Shown here in pieces: positions 18,784 to 29,624 of a DNA stretch of 64,000 nt (positions are counted from its first letter, which is position 1; each line of letters opens with the position of its first letter). The notes below the pieces were generated by a model, which worked only from the letters and a program-made list of their open reading frames with translations, searched no databases and was not told the DNA's origin. The stretch is from NCBI GenBank assembly GCA_905221605.1, contig CAJNDS010002306.1, positions 176,001 to 240,000 on the forward strand, written 5' to 3'. Origin of the DNA: Symbiodinium natans. Its lineage: Eukaryota > Sar > Dinophyceae > Suessiales > Symbiodiniaceae. The translations under genes and the position numbers were made by a program.

Positions 18784-19076
18784 ACTCATTCACCCACTCA
18801 TTCACTCATTCACTCATTAACTCATTCACACATTCACTCATTCACTCATTCGCTCATTCACTCATTCACTCATTCACTCATTCACTCATTCACTCATTCA
18901 CTCACTCACTCATTCACTCACTCACTCTTTCACTCAGTCACTCAGTCACTCATTCACTCATTCCCTCATTCACTCATTCACTCATTCACTCATTCACTCA
19001 TTCACTCATTCACTCATTCACTCATTCACTCATTCACTCATTCACTCATTCACTCATTCACTCATTCACTAATTCA
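18784..19076. repeat. CATTCACT octamer array
   Basis: About 36 copies of CATTCACT with few variants. The frame reading HSFTHSLI is a repeat product, not a gene. Confidence 0.95.
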
Positions 19077-19188
19077 CGTGGTGCTGGTGCTGGGGCTGTT
19101 GCTGCTGGCGCCTGCTGGTACCATATGTGGCGCATGATTGGGCCAGTTCCGTTGTGCTCAATGTCCTTCCAGCCGTTGTTCATCCGAC

Positions 19189-19264
19189 GCCCGGGAAGAG
19201 GTCCAAATGCATGATAGGTCAGTCTGACCACAATGACGAAGCATTTTTGCATTTCAGAGGCGTG
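19189..19264 (+). repeat. Cassette repeat, copy 4
   Basis: GCCCGGGAAGAGGTCCAAAT then GCATGATAGGTCAGTCTGAC, then diverged to GCATTTTTGCATTTCAGAGG. Lies after the octamer array, 1.4 kb from copy 3. Confidence 0.85.
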
Positions 19265-19486
19265 CTTGCTTGGGGGTTTGGAGATGCGTGAGCTTGTGGA
19301 GATGGGTATGACAAATTGGATGGCCGCGTGCAGACCACGCCCATGAATGGAGTTTGATACGGCGTTCGATTGTGTTGTAGGGCCATGGAGATGCTGCAAA
19401 AGGTTGAGAGGAAGAGCCTTTGGCTGGGTCGTGTGTAATACGACCCATCCTCCGCATCCACAACAGCATCCCGGATACCTGAACAA

Positions 19487-19646
19487 ACCCGAAAAATCAA
19501 CCCAATCCGATGTGTTCCGAACGCCCAGGTGGGCCGTAGCTCCAGAGAGGCCGCAGGCCAGGTCGGTGCCAGAGTCCTTTCAAAGCCTTGGGGGGCAGGC
19601 TTTGGGAAGTCAGGGCTTCGACTTGCCAGGTGTCTTCTACGTGTAG
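19487..19646 (+). CDS. Exon or gene end, unknown
   Basis: Open frame (wider limits 19347-19646) that reads SDVFRTPRWAVAPERPQ and SVPESFQSLGGQALG and ends GVFYV before TAG. Composition is protein-like over this part. No domain recognised; start unknown. Confidence 0.4.
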
Positions 19647-20360
19647 CTTAGGCCCTTCCAGGCTTGTCAGCAGCGACTGGAATCCTAAGAGGGAGGCTTC
19701 GTGGAGTTGTGGAGCTAAGTTTGAGACCCTGGAAGGCTTTTGGAAGCTTTCGTTTGTTGAAGCTAGTTACGTCCATTGGCCCAAGGGATGTCCATTTGCC
19801 TACTGCAGGGGTCACGCCGTTGGTGGCAGACACTTACCCACCCAGTCTTGCGCATGCACTGGAAACATGTACCTAGTCAGGCGGACACCCTGTCATGAAC
19901 ACTGGAACCAAGGTGTTTAGATTTTGGCGGGCTAAGGGCCTTAGGGGGCTTCATGCGCGCCGGGCCTGAAAAGCTGCAGGCGACCTGGGTGCAGCTCTGG
20001 CCTTGGCAGGGCTGTGGAGATTGAGACCCCACACCTTCCCACACCCAACAGCTGCTTTCTCCTCCTTTCCGCGGCGTTTCTACGCATCATCGAGATCATG
20101 TAGCCTTCATTACAGCTTATCGTTCCTATTGTGGTGGAAAGTCGAACAAGGTCTGCAAGGGTTTTTTCGTTGGTAAAAAGCGCAAAGCAAATGGAAAGCT
20201 CTTGTGCCACCCATGTGCCAACCCCGCACAAGCAAAATGCAAACCTGTCCCAGGCCCTACACACACACAAACCTCTATTTTCCCTGCTTGGACGGACTTG
20301 CGACGTGTATCCTTGAACAGGCTGGAAAGCAGAATGCTGTGAAGAAACCTTGTCGTGTAG

Positions 20361-20435
20361 AGCACGTATTGTCAAAGCTGATCGCGCACATCGAAAGGAG
20401 AATATGTTGATGAAGGCGTTGCGTCATGCATGCAG
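20361..20435 (+). CDS. Short exon, unknown, Arg/Lys-rich
   Basis: Acceptor TGTCGTGTAG, donor GTTTCT. Encodes ARIVKADRAHRKENMLMKAL plus RHAC, a basic helix. Borders are plausible but not strong. Confidence 0.4.
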
Positions 20436-20840
20436 GTTTCTTTCATGAGTGCAGCAGGCCAGCTGGTTTTCTAAGTAGGGAAGACAAGGATCTCCTACCG
20501 AGCCCTCTTGGGTCATAGGCCGAGAGCATCAATCTTACGCTGAGACTGTTAAGACTAAGGCAGTTGTGTCAGAGCGCGTCGCTGACAGCTGGTGAGGCCA
20601 TTTCGATTCCATATGCACCTCCAATAAACCCCGCTGAAACTGGAACCGATCTTTTCGGGGTTTCGGAAAGGGCTTCAAGTTCTGCAGCCGGAGGAAATCG
20701 GGTTTAGGAGTTTAGGGTTTGGGCAGTTGAGGGTTTATGTTTGAAGGCAGGGACATGTGCACAGAAATCATGGAATCGTGGGATGGGCACCGGCTGCTGT
20801 GAATGTGGGACGTCATCCCCTCTGCCACAGCACTCCTCTT

Positions 20841-20892
20841 CCTAAACCCTAAACCCTAAACCCGAAACCCTAAACCCTAAACCCTAAACCCT
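20841..20892. repeat. CCCTAAA array, 7 units
   Basis: C-strand heptamers upstream of the exon ending at 21039. Confidence 0.93.
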
Positions 20893-20931
20893 GAATCCAG
20901 TTCTATTTTGGAATATGATGCGCGCATGAAG

Positions 20932-21039
20932 ATCTGATGGGTTCCAAGCGGCTTGGGGACGCCAGGCGGGCACCGTGTCATGTGGGCTTTGGCAGATCCT
21001 TTTTCCAGGCCATGAAATACCATATTTGGGGCATGCAAG
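20932..21039 (+). CDS. Exon ending at a TTTAGGG donor
   Basis: Frame reads SDGFQAAWGRQAGTVSCG and IPYLGHA, ends GCAAG and continues as GTGTGGTTTAGGG. A smaller alternative exon is 21009-21039 behind the TTTTTCCAG acceptor. Unknown function. Confidence 0.4.
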
Positions 21040-21040
21040 G

Positions 21041-21066
21041 TGTGGTTTAGGGTTTAGGGTTTAGGG
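21041..21066. repeat. TTTAGGG array, 3 units
   Basis: Starts two bases into the predicted intron. Confidence 0.9.
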
Positions 21067-21103
21067 CTGTTTCTGGGATATGTATCCAATCCCCACTTGC
21101 AAG

Positions 21104-21261
21104 CCCGACTCGGAATCCTTGATGAACAGTGGACAGCAAGAAGCACCTCCATGCTGGCCGTGAACCGGAGCTTCATGCGGACCTCACGCGTCGGCAGCCA
21201 GGTCCAGCAGCAGCAGCTGCACATGCAGTCCCAGACCCAGTGGGAGCGAACGCTTTTGTAA
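21104..21261 (+). CDS. Gln-rich C-terminal exon
   Basis: After a CACTTGCAAG acceptor the frame reads ARLGILDEQWTARSTSMLAV, then GSQVQQQQLHMQSQTQWERT and stops at TAA. Very protein-like; too short for routine ORF lists. An overlapping 202-codon frame from 21129 (A- and Q-rich) is a weaker alternative. No family recognised. Confidence 0.5.
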
Positions 21262-22192
21262 CAACTTGCTGCGTGGATGCTGCTGAAACCTTGCTTTTGC
21301 TGAATCAAGGCTTGCGTGAATCTGGTTTCATCAGGGGTCACATGTCGCAGCAGCAGGAACAGTGGCTTCAGGTGGTAGCTGTTGGTGTAATATTGCAATG
21401 TCGCACTTTCAGAGCCTTGGTAGAAGCGCTGGAATTGCACCTTCCCCATGCTGCGGTTGGACGTATATCTTCTCCTTCTCGGTCTTGCTTATCGTTTCTC
21501 CAATATACGACTTCCACTTTGCCCCGAGCACATCCGATCCGCCAAAGCATTCTCATTCCAGGGAAGTTCGCGTCGATACAATACGCACGCATGCGGGATA
21601 TCACAAGCCTGAAAAGGTTAACACCCAAGTGCGTGCCAACGCTTGTTGCCTCAGAGAGTCAGAGACAGAAGCAGCACCTGCTCTATGAGGGAGTGGGTGT
21701 GAATGTCGCGAAGGCGCCAACTCAAGATTTTTCCTGACGGTTTGTCCTTGTAGCATCTGGTAGCATCTTGTTGTTTGGCTCTGACCACTGTTCGACTTTT
21801 CCGGGCCTTCCTCAGATACAACTAGAGTTTGCCCACTCCCTCGTGAACCAAAGGAAGCCTCGAAATGCCCATCAAAATCTCTGGTATGAGGCTGCAGCGG
21901 TTGCAGAACCTGCAAACGGCGATGGAGTCCTGCTTGTCAACAGCATGCCCGGCGCCAAATCTGCAGAGACCGGGAAATTGACCCAAACCCCCCCCATATA
22001 AAACAGAGATTTAGGTTATCATGACACATGGAACTTTACGATGATAATCAATTATCAGAATGGATTTCAAAAATATAATCCTTTCAAAACCCTCTCAACT
22101 CCGAGCCTGCTCAGGTCCGATGCCACATGCAGTTTCGGGGGAATCCAACCTCCAGGCTCTTTGCTGAAAGTTTGAGATTTGGGCACTTACAG

Positions 22193-22473
22193 CGCTTGCG
22201 GTGGAGCTGAAGCAGTCGCCGAAAACCTTGAAGCCCGCTTGGTCTCCTTCCCCTCCACCCCGAAACCCCCCTGCAACACAATCTCGAAGACAAAACCCCG
22301 AAAAGCCCAAGCTCGAGCGCAAAAAAGCCCAAGCTCGAGCAGATCACCAAACGGCCCCAGAAAACTCAACACCTGAGGCCGACCTTGCATCGTTGACGAG
22401 AAGTGTGGAAGTGCTGTCTCAGCAACTGGATCACATAGCGGACCAGCTGCATCTGCCTTCCCGGCACGCTTGA
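22193..22473 (+). CDS. Pro-rich then coiled-coil coding segment
   Basis: Acceptor CACTTACAG. First part is K/P/S-rich (ELKQSPKTLKPAWSPSPP), then charged (KPKLERKKAQARADH), then an amphipathic helix LASLTRSVEVLSQQLDHIAD, ending SRHA and TGA. The helix has heptad spacing. Unknown protein; a scaffold or linker region is plausible. Confidence 0.55.
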
Positions 22474-22687
22474 AACTAGCCAATACCATGTGCTTCCCTA
22501 AGTCTGGAACGACTGTATCACAAAGTTCTGTGACCCTGATAGCGTTCTTTCCGTGAGAGGAGGCTCCTTGCCCGATTTTTGGAAAACTGGCCGTTGATGT
22601 TTATGATCACAAGCCCCAAACCACGATGCCTACCAAGGCTCCCCATCCTCTAAGCCAGGAGACTCACGCCCAACCCTCTTTGCTAGC

Positions 22688-22888
22688 ATGTCCGAAGTCA
22701 GGAAGCTAGAGCATCAGAAATTCCAGGTACAGAGACACGATCAGCCCCCCAGTAGGCTTATGTTGCGCCACTACGATCCTGAAAGAAAGGAGAGACTTAG
22801 GGAATCGCGGCTCCGGAGAGCTATCGTGAGATCCAGGCTAGGGCGGCTTCCACTACCGCCATCTTTCTGGCAACAGGGTTCATCATAG
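22688..22888 (+). CDS. Small Arg-rich protein or exon
   Basis: ATG start, 66 codons: MSEVRKLEHQKFQVQRHDQ, then MLRHYDPERKERLRESRLRR, very basic and helical. Could be a basic leucine-zipper-like or ribonucleoprotein segment, but no motif is decisive. Confidence 0.45.
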   Translation: MSEVRKLEHQKFQVQRHDQPPSRLMLRHYDPERKERLRESRLRRAIVRSRLGRLPLPPSFWQQGSS

Positions 22889-23949
22889 TGCTCAACATCC
22901 CTGACCCCAAGCATCTTGCCAAGGCAGAACTGACCATGTGTTTAGGTTGAACGCGTTACAAGCTGAGAAACCCCCTGTTTCCTGGCTGTCGGAGGAAGCT
23001 TCGAGGAACTTGCCGTTTTACTAGCAAACCCTGGAGCCGAAGTCGTGACCTCAGGCGCGCAAGGAATCAGCTCCCTGCGATCCCTGCCGCTCCTGCGAAT
23101 GAAGCACTGCTGCAACAGGCGGCGTGTGGGGTTTCGGGCCAAAAAACCCTAAGCCATGCCATAAACCACCGCTAGAGTTTAGCACTTCACGGCCTGTCTT
23201 GGGTTTAGGGTACCGATATGTTGCCGGGGTCCGGTGCTTTTTTTTCTCCTAGGCCTGGCACTCCCTTTTCCCTTTTCTTAGGTCTGGCTGGTCCCGCTTT
23301 CCTCTGGTCCCGTGCTCCTCTGGTCCCGTGGTCCTCTGGTCGATGTGAGCATTGTGTTGGCAAATGGGGGGGGGGCTGTGCCCCCCCTCCCCAACCCCCC
23401 CCGCTTCTTTAAGGGCAGGCTTGCTTGAAAGCATACGAATCTCTTCCAAACACAGGGCGAGCATTGTGTTTGCCAATGGGGGGACCGCGCCCCCCCCCCC
23501 CCATCGCTTTGTTTTAAGCCGGGCAAGGTTGCTTCAGAGCATGCGATTCCCTTCCAATTTGCTGTATATGAAGCATATAGGCTATTACAGAATTAAAAGA
23601 CTAGGATTTGACGCACTGTCAAGCAGGCGAACGTACATAAATATCATGATGTACAGGTTTTCTTGCTGTTTTTGCAATGATTCAGGAGCTCGCAACGCAG
23701 ACAACACTGCAAATTGGAGCATTTAAAGCCCGTCAACCGCCGAGGTGTCGAGCCAGGACATAGGACAAAGGAAGAAGGAGAACCAGACCCAAGAAACAAA
23801 AACACGCCCGCCTGTGTTGCTGGGACTTTCGTTTCAACTGCCAGCCTGATATGTGCGTGGGAAGCCGCTGCTGTGTGCGTTTGCAGCAACATGTTCTAGG
23901 GGCCACCACTGCTTTGGGCAAGACTCCCAACCAATAGATTTCCCGCAAG

Positions 23950-24044
23950 TCCTGGGAGGTGTTGCAAGGGCTCCAGCAGCAGCTGCAGATGTTGCAGCAG
24001 CAACAGCTTCTCAGCTTTGACGTGGGACGCGACCTGCCAAGATG
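23950..24044 (+). CDS. Gln-rich exon
   Basis: Acceptor TTTCCCGCAAG. Encodes SWEVLQGLQQQLQMLQQQQ followed by LLSFDVGRDLP. Q-rich helical, like low-complexity regions of transcription or RNA-binding proteins. The exact donor is uncertain (GTGTGC at about 24045). Confidence 0.55.
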
Positions 24045-24129
24045 TGTGCGCACGGGCAAGCTTTGACAGATGTGTTTAGGCAATCAGGTGACGCTTGCCA
24101 GAATCCCGCTTGGTCCACTTGCGATTCAG

Positions 24130-24220
24130 GCTCCTCGCGCAGCTACTGCAGCAGCAACAACAGCAGCAGCAGCAGCAACCGCAGCAGCCCATGCAGCTGC
24201 AGACACCTGGCTTAAATTAG
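24130..24220 (+). CDS. Poly-Gln exon, same gene likely
   Basis: Acceptor GCGATTCAG; encodes LLAQLL, about ten Gln, PQQPMQLQTPGLN then a stop or GTAGTC donor. Ninety bases from the previous Q-rich exon and same strand. Confidence 0.5.
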
Positions 24221-24501
24221 GTAGTCAGCGGTCAGATCTTCCATGGGTTCAGGCAAGCGGCCTAGGGTTGAGAGATGAAGGATTTCAGATTATTATTGCT
24301 TGGCATTTTGTAGCTGAAGCATGTTTCCTCTCACAAAGGACCATGATCTTCAAACCCCAAATTCTATCGTCCCTCGAATCATTCAGGAGCCGCCCTTGGT
24401 TCCCTTTTATTTTCCCCTTTGCAGGCCGTGAGTTTCCAGTGCATCTGCAAAGGAGCATTAGTTCCAGCTTCCGAGTTGTGGCAAGCGATGGGCCACCCAC
24501 A

Positions 24502-24585
24502 CCCTAAACCCTAAACCCTAAACCCTAAACCCTAAACCCAAAACCCTAAGCCCAAAACCCTGAACCCTAAACCTTAAACCCTATG
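24502..24585. repeat. CCCTAAA array
   Basis: C-strand array, 31 bases before the acceptor at 24616. Confidence 0.95.
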
Positions 24586-24616
24586 CCCCTGTAAGTTCCA
24601 CGGCTTTTTTCTGCAG

Positions 24617-24680
24617 GAACCCGCAGGAGCAGCCGGTCCAGCCGCCTGCAACAAGCTTGCTCAGCTTCCAGGACTCCCGG
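24617..24680 (+). CDS. Exon bracketed by both array types
   Basis: Strong acceptor GGCTTTTTTCTGCAG; intron begins GTTTAGGGG directly. Encodes EPAGAAGPAACNKLAQLPGL. The last 17 bases of the exon region (TCAGCTTCCAGGACTCC, 24661-24677) recur after the array at 24720-24736. Confidence 0.6.
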
Positions 24681-24719
24681 GTTTAGGGGTTTAGGGTTTC
24701 AGGGTTGAGGGTTTAGGGT
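24678..24719. repeat. TTTAGGG array between 17-bp direct repeats
   Basis: Five to six G-strand units between two copies of TCAGCTTCCAGGACTCC. Splicing from GA (GACTCCC..) in the left copy to CTTCCAG in the right copy would remove the array exactly, as expected for an inserted intron with target duplication. GA donors are reported in dinoflagellates. Confidence 0.75.
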
Positions 24720-25063
24720 TCAGCTTCCAGGACTCCGGGTCATTGGGGGTGGGGTCAGTAGCTGTGCAATTGCTGCGGCTGTGGGCTAAGAGTTTTGCTG
24801 TGCAGCCCTCCCTCCCCCGCCCCCCGCCCAAAAAAAAAGCCGAACCTTCAGAAGGCTACAAATGGCCCTAACATTTTACAAGTTTCCCTTGAAGCCCCAG
24901 TGCGTGGCCAGGCTGGCAATTCCATGGGCCAGATGCCAGGGTGACCCACTCGTCTAAGGGTTCAGGGATGTTCAGGGATTCGGGTTTGGGGTCAAAGAAG
25001 TTGTAGAAGTTGAAGCAACCTTCAAAGGTGGTGTTTGGTTCAAACTCCTGTCTCTTTCAGATT

Positions 25064-25262
25064 TCTTCGAGAGAGATAAAGAGAGATAAAGACAGATAAA
25101 GAGAGATAAGAGAGATGAAGAGAGATAAAGAGAGATAAAGAGAGATGAAGAGAGCTAAAGAGAGATAAAGAGAGATAAAGAGAGATAAAGAGAGATAAAG
25201 AGAGATAAAGAGAGATAAAGAGAGATAAAGAGAGATAAAGAGAGATAAAGAGAGACAAACAG
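25064..25262. repeat. GAGATAAA octamer array
   Basis: Over 20 copies of GAGATAAA/GAGATGAA. The minus-strand LSLFISLY frame is a repeat product. Confidence 0.95.
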
Positions 25263-25542
25263 AGACGGAGACAGAGACAGAAATGAGTTAAGAACAGGTG
25301 GCAGACTCAACAATGACATAACGATGTAAATGCACATGCGGTGCCTGGGTCAGTTCAACCTGAACGTAGGAACGTGTCGTGTAAGCACTGGTCGGGGAAC
25401 CTCAAAAGCACCCACCACTAGGAAGTCGACTGGGCTTTTGGCCAGTGACGAAGAATCCTGCCATCAAAAAGTTCGCTTTCTCTGGGGTGGGGGGTGAGGG
25501 CCAGGGGGTGGGGGGGTGGGGGGGTACAAAAGCCCTCAGGTA

Positions 25543-25604
25543 CGTGACAAGCGCCCGGGCTCCAAGCATTGACGATCGCGTGCAAGCGCTGCATGCGCTG
25601 CTAG
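25543..25604 (+). CDS. Short exon, unknown
   Basis: Encodes VTSARAPSIDDRVQALHALL and ends at a possible GTGGCA donor. Helical, protein-like; start uncertain. Confidence 0.4.
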
Positions 25605-26039
25605 GTGGCAGTCAGATTCCCCAGCCGCAGGCAAGACCTTCTGAGGCCTCTTGGTCTTCTTGCTCGCATATATCCGACACACCCAACTCATAATTCATCA
25701 AGGCTGATGCCTAATCAAGTTGCTTGTCACGTGAATGGCGCAAAGTTCGGGACTCATGTTCATGGGGTTAGCCACGACGCAGGCAATCCATCGCAAGAGC
25801 CATGCTGATTTCAAGCCAGGAGTCCCATGCATTTGCAGCTTGCGCATGCTTGCGCCATTTAGTCAAAGGTTACTACAGCGAGAGTTTCTCCAGTGAGCCC
25901 CTGGTGGGCTCGGTCACAGGCCGCGGCATGCCTTGGTCTGTTGGGAGGCTCTTCTAGATATTTGTAAATGTCTTTTGATATTCTTAGACATCTTTACAGT
26001 TTGCAGTTTCGACAGGGGTGCTACTCTGAGTAAGGTTGG

Positions 26040-26231
26040 ATGGCACGGTCAGGTCGAAGTTCTGTAGGATCAGAGGCAAAGAATCGCAAAGAAGTCATCC
26101 CCAAGAGCCAGCGCAGCAGCCGGCACAGCCCCAAGCTCCAAGCCCCCAAGCCCCAAGCCTTCGGGTCTTCCCGTCACTCAAGCTGCACTTCGTGGGACAC
26201 GCAGTATCCAGGCGAGGATGTCGAGACTTAG
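26040..26231 (+). CDS. Small basic Ser-rich protein or first exon
   Basis: ATG start; MARSGRSSVGSEAKNRKEV, then PKSQRSSRHSPKLQAPKPQ, ending PGEDVET and TAG. Low-complexity, K/R/S/P-rich, like a phosphorylated disordered tail or an RS-like protein. Preceded by no array. Codon use is consistent. Confidence 0.55.
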   Translation: MARSGRSSVGSEAKNRKEVIPKSQRSSRHSPKLQAPKPQAFGSSRHSSCTSWDTQYPGEDVET

Positions 26232-26393
26232 AATATGAAGGCGCCCCCTAATGCAAGTTCTAGGATGGCGTCTTGCTACCTGTCCTTCTTACTGCAGAAC
26301 TGTGGTGAACCACCTGTTCTGGCGTACAGATGCAACATGCCACTATGGTGGGCATCTTGAAAACTCAGCTGCAGCCGAGGCAGATCACAAGCC

Positions 26394-26717
26394 ATGAAGG
26401 CTCGTCCGACCTATATTTTTCCACGGCACCTGGGAGAAGACCTGGGGTGTTCCACATGGGTGGTTCTCCAAGTTTTGGGATACCTTCACCCTTGTTCCCT
26501 TGTTGTTTCGAGAACCACCCGCCTGCGTAGGGCCTCGAGGTTCCAGACAATGGGTCTGAGTGTCCCCATGCGGGGAGTTGAGGAGAGCGGGCGGTTGCGA
26601 TGTCCGGTCCACGAAGTCCCGCCATCCCTTGACCTTGCTGGATCTCTAGCACAAGAGTGCACAAGAAGTTTGGCTGCACCAGAAAAGGTTTCCCAAGCTC
26701 CAAGACACGATGCTTGA
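26394..26717 (+). CDS. Hypothetical protein, 107 codons
   Basis: ATG start MKARPTYIFPRHLGEDLG; middle hydrophobic (STWVVLQVLGYL), C-terminus polar. The whole frame lacks stops and looks protein-like, but there is a comparable antisense frame. No family recognised. Confidence 0.4.
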   Translation: MKARPTYIFPRHLGEDLGCSTWVVLQVLGYLHPCSLVVSRTTRLRRASRFQTMGLSVPMRGVEESGRLRCPVHEVPPSLDLAGSLAQECTRSLAAPEKVSQAPRHDA

Positions 26718-26838
26718 AAATTGAGATCCAGGCCGTGTTTGCACTAGGTCACAAGAGGACCTGAATCTAAAGTGTTTTATCAGATGCTGCATGGGCTTCC
26801 TGCAAAGAGGCGCTAGATAATTTCAAGTGCCTACACAG

Positions 26839-27099
26839 CTTCAACTTTGTCGATGCTTGTGGTTCTGGAGGGCCAGAAGCATGTTACGAGAAACTCTCGC
26901 AGCTAGACTCGAGGCAATCTGCGCAAAGAGGTGGTGCAGGCTTGTGGAAGAAGCTGCAGAGTCGAAGTTGCAGAGGGTGCTACGATCTAGGCTACAAGAG
27001 GCCTCTTCAAGGAGAGCCCGGGCAGCGGAAGCTCCAGAACATGGAGAGTCCAGCATGACGGCGTGCGTGCATCAACCACAAGACGGATGTGTCAAACAC
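26839..27099 (+). CDS. Helical Arg/Glu-rich exon
   Basis: Acceptor GCCTACACAG, phase 0. Encodes RSMLRETLAARLEAICAKR, then RLVEEAAESKLQRVLRSRLQ and EASSRRARAAEAPEHGESS: a long charged helix, perhaps coiled coil. The donor is uncertain (GTACTT at 27100; the frame stops at TGA 27126). Confidence 0.6.
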
Positions 27100-27128
27100 G
27101 TACTTTGTTTAAGCCCCGCACTCTGAGC

Positions 27129-27263
27129 TGCTGTTGCATTTGCTGCTGCATTTGCTGCTGCATGTGCTGTTGCATTTGCTGCTGCATGTGATGTTGCATT
27201 TGCCGTTGCCATTGCTGTTGCCGCTGCCGTTGCTGTTGCTGCTGCTTGCTGTTGCTCCCCCCC

Positions 27264-27323
<60 letters not shown>

Positions 27324-27350
27324 TGAAGCTGTTGCTGTTGCTACTGCTTC
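27129..27350. repeat. CTG/CAG repeat tract
   Basis: Imperfect TTGCTGCTGCAT units lead into about 17 perfect CTG triplets (27267-27319). On the minus strand one frame reads QMQQQMQQHMQQQMQQQ then poly-Gln, a pattern typical of real Q/M-rich proteins, so an antisense gene is possible. Confidence 0.85.
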
Positions 27351-27734
27351 CCTTGTTGTTTCTTCTGTGGTTTTTTGTCGCAGAGGACAGCTAGCGCTAG
27401 ATGTTGTGTTTCCACCCCCAGCCAAACTGTCGGCTTTTTTTGCTACTTCTGAATGTAATATACAACTTCCTAAACCTATTCATATCTAATCCTGCGCATA
27501 TCCCCCCTCTTGGATGCTGCTTTTCCTTAAAAGAATAGCGCCTTGTGTTCTCGGCCAGCCACAAGTTGAGGAAAAATCCAACGTTGACCTGCACCCGGGT
27601 TTGAAAGATGTGCATGCACGCCTGAGGTTTTCTTCGCAAGACCGTGAGCACGAATAATTGCTTTGATGGTGCTGCAGGTTGCTCATGTGGTTGTTTGACA
27701 AAGGATAGATGTACATGTATGTGTTTGTGTATAT

Positions 27735-27748
27735 GCTTGAGTATGTGC

Positions 27749-27794
<46 letters not shown>

Positions 27795-27990
27795 ATATAT
27801 ATATATGTATATATGCATATGTATATGCATATTGTATATGTTTATGTATATGTTATGCATATGCGTATGCATATACAAGTCTGGCTAAATACACAAACAT
27901 ACAAATGTAAATAAATGAATATATATATATATACCAATAGAAATATAGATATAAATATTATATATATATACAAAAGCACATAAGCAAATA
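27735..27990. repeat. TATATG/TATACA microsatellite
   Basis: AT-rich hexamer runs; overlapping frames (ICICIC, IYIYIY) are repeat products. Confidence 0.9.
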
Positions 27991-28017
27991 CATAAATATA
28001 TGCTTCTTTGACAACAG

Positions 28018-28224
28018 GTCGCCCGGCACCCTCTAGCACCGGATCGAGCTTGCGCAGAGTCTGCACGTACAGTGGGCGGGCCCAGCCCGACACTCGAGTT
28101 CATCAAGTCGTCCAGATTCGACGACAGGTCTCAGGAAAAGCTGGCCCATCGTCCTATGTTGAGAAGTACGCCATGTCGTGCCCAAATCATTAGAGGGATG
28201 CAGTATCCGTTGAGAAGGAGCTAA
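28018..28224 (+). CDS. Exon, basic; two frames possible
   Basis: Acceptor CTTTGACAACAG. Phase 0 reads VARHPLAPDRACAESARTVG to QYPLRRS and stops at 28222. The shifted frame reads GRPAPSSTGSSLRRVCTYSG to YAMSCPNH and stops at 28191. Both are protein-like, and the second has a slightly more natural composition. Unknown function. Confidence 0.5.
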   Translation, partial: VARHPLAPDRACAESARTVGGPSPTLEFIKSSRFDDRSQEKLAHRPMLRSTPCRAQIIRGMQYPLRRS

Positions 28225-28366
28225 GCCTAAGATCTTCAACTTGGTAGAGTGGGGCTTTGTAAGGCCCTCGGCCGTGGAGGGCTCGTGCGTACTTCTGTGA
28301 ATCACCATGTGGCACTCATGTCGTGGAAAGGCAGCGTCGCCCCAATTGTTCATCCGAGGTGTGTTT

Positions 28367-29000
28367 GCATATATCTATATATATGTGTTTACATATACAT
28401 ATATACGTATATGTCATGTATACACATGTACATCTATTCGTATATACACATATACATTTATACATAGAAAACGTAGATACATATACATAATACATATATA
28501 TACATATATGCATATATGCATATATGTATGTATGTATATATATATATATGCATATATGCATAAATACATATATACACATGTGCATATATACGTATATACA
28601 TATATGCACAATGCACATATGCAAATATACAGTTATACACATATACATATATACAGACATACAGACATACAGATATACAGATATACAGATATACAGATTT
28701 ACATATGTACATATATACATGTATACCCCTTGTACATATACACTTACATACATACACATATACACATATACACATATACACATACACACATATATACATA
28801 TACACATATATACAGATATACATATATACAGACTCACATTCATACATATATACATATATACATATATACATATACACATATATACAAATATACATATATA
28901 CATTTATACATATATACATATATACATACATACATATATACATATATACATATATACATATATACATATATACATATATACATATATACATATATACATA
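28367..29000. repeat. TATACA microsatellite, 630 bases
   Basis: Near-continuous ACATATATAC/TATACA repeats; the 263-codon HIYIYT frame and its antisense are artefacts. Followed by a poly-C stretch at 29007-29047. Confidence 0.95.
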
Positions 29001-29149
29001 TGCTAAACCCCCCCCCCCCCCTCCCTCCTCACCTCCCCCACCCCCCCAAGACCAACCGCAACTCTAAACTTATAGCTATGCCCCCAAATACTTCCTAGTC
29101 GTATGCTTTGAGGATTACCGCCCTTTCATCTTCATTTGTTCTGTTTGAT

Positions 29150-29250
29150 AAACAACACATATACCCTGTGTACATGCCCGACGTGGGTAGTTCTTCTACA
29201 TGTTCTTTGCATTTCCACAGGAGGCCAGCCCTAGACTTTGTAGGCATTGC
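29150..29250 (+). repeat. Diverged local duplication, copy A
   Basis: Shares GGGTAGTT.TTCTACATG and GGAGGC.AGCCCTA.ACTTTGTAGGC with 29625-29710. Confidence 0.65.
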
Positions 29251-29624
29251 TCACTGAGTCGGCTCATTCATTGTTTTCCTTTAATTTTATTCACTAAGCC
29301 TTGCTTAGATGAATAAGATTTGGCCGTAAATCTTCGACGAGAACAGGATTGGCTTGAGCATTAAGCGAATACGCTGAAGGCACAAGGTCCAGCGAGTGAG
29401 GCACAAGGTCCTTTGCCGAAACCTTGAACGAAGAAGGATTAGGAGTAGGGTCCTACAAAGGTTTTCCTCCCCCCCCCCTCTGTCATGCGGCCTCCTGTTC
29501 AGTCAGCATGTGTAGGAAAAGGCTCACGCATTGTTTTCGTGCACTTTCCTCTCCATTTTCGCTATCTGATATACAATACATACAACCCGAAATATTTACG
29601 CGATCTGGGCAGAAATTCGACCGT

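Noticed and set aside
18663-19214. 183-codon frame over the octamer array
   Set aside because: HSFTHSLI peptide is a direct product of CATTCACT repeats.
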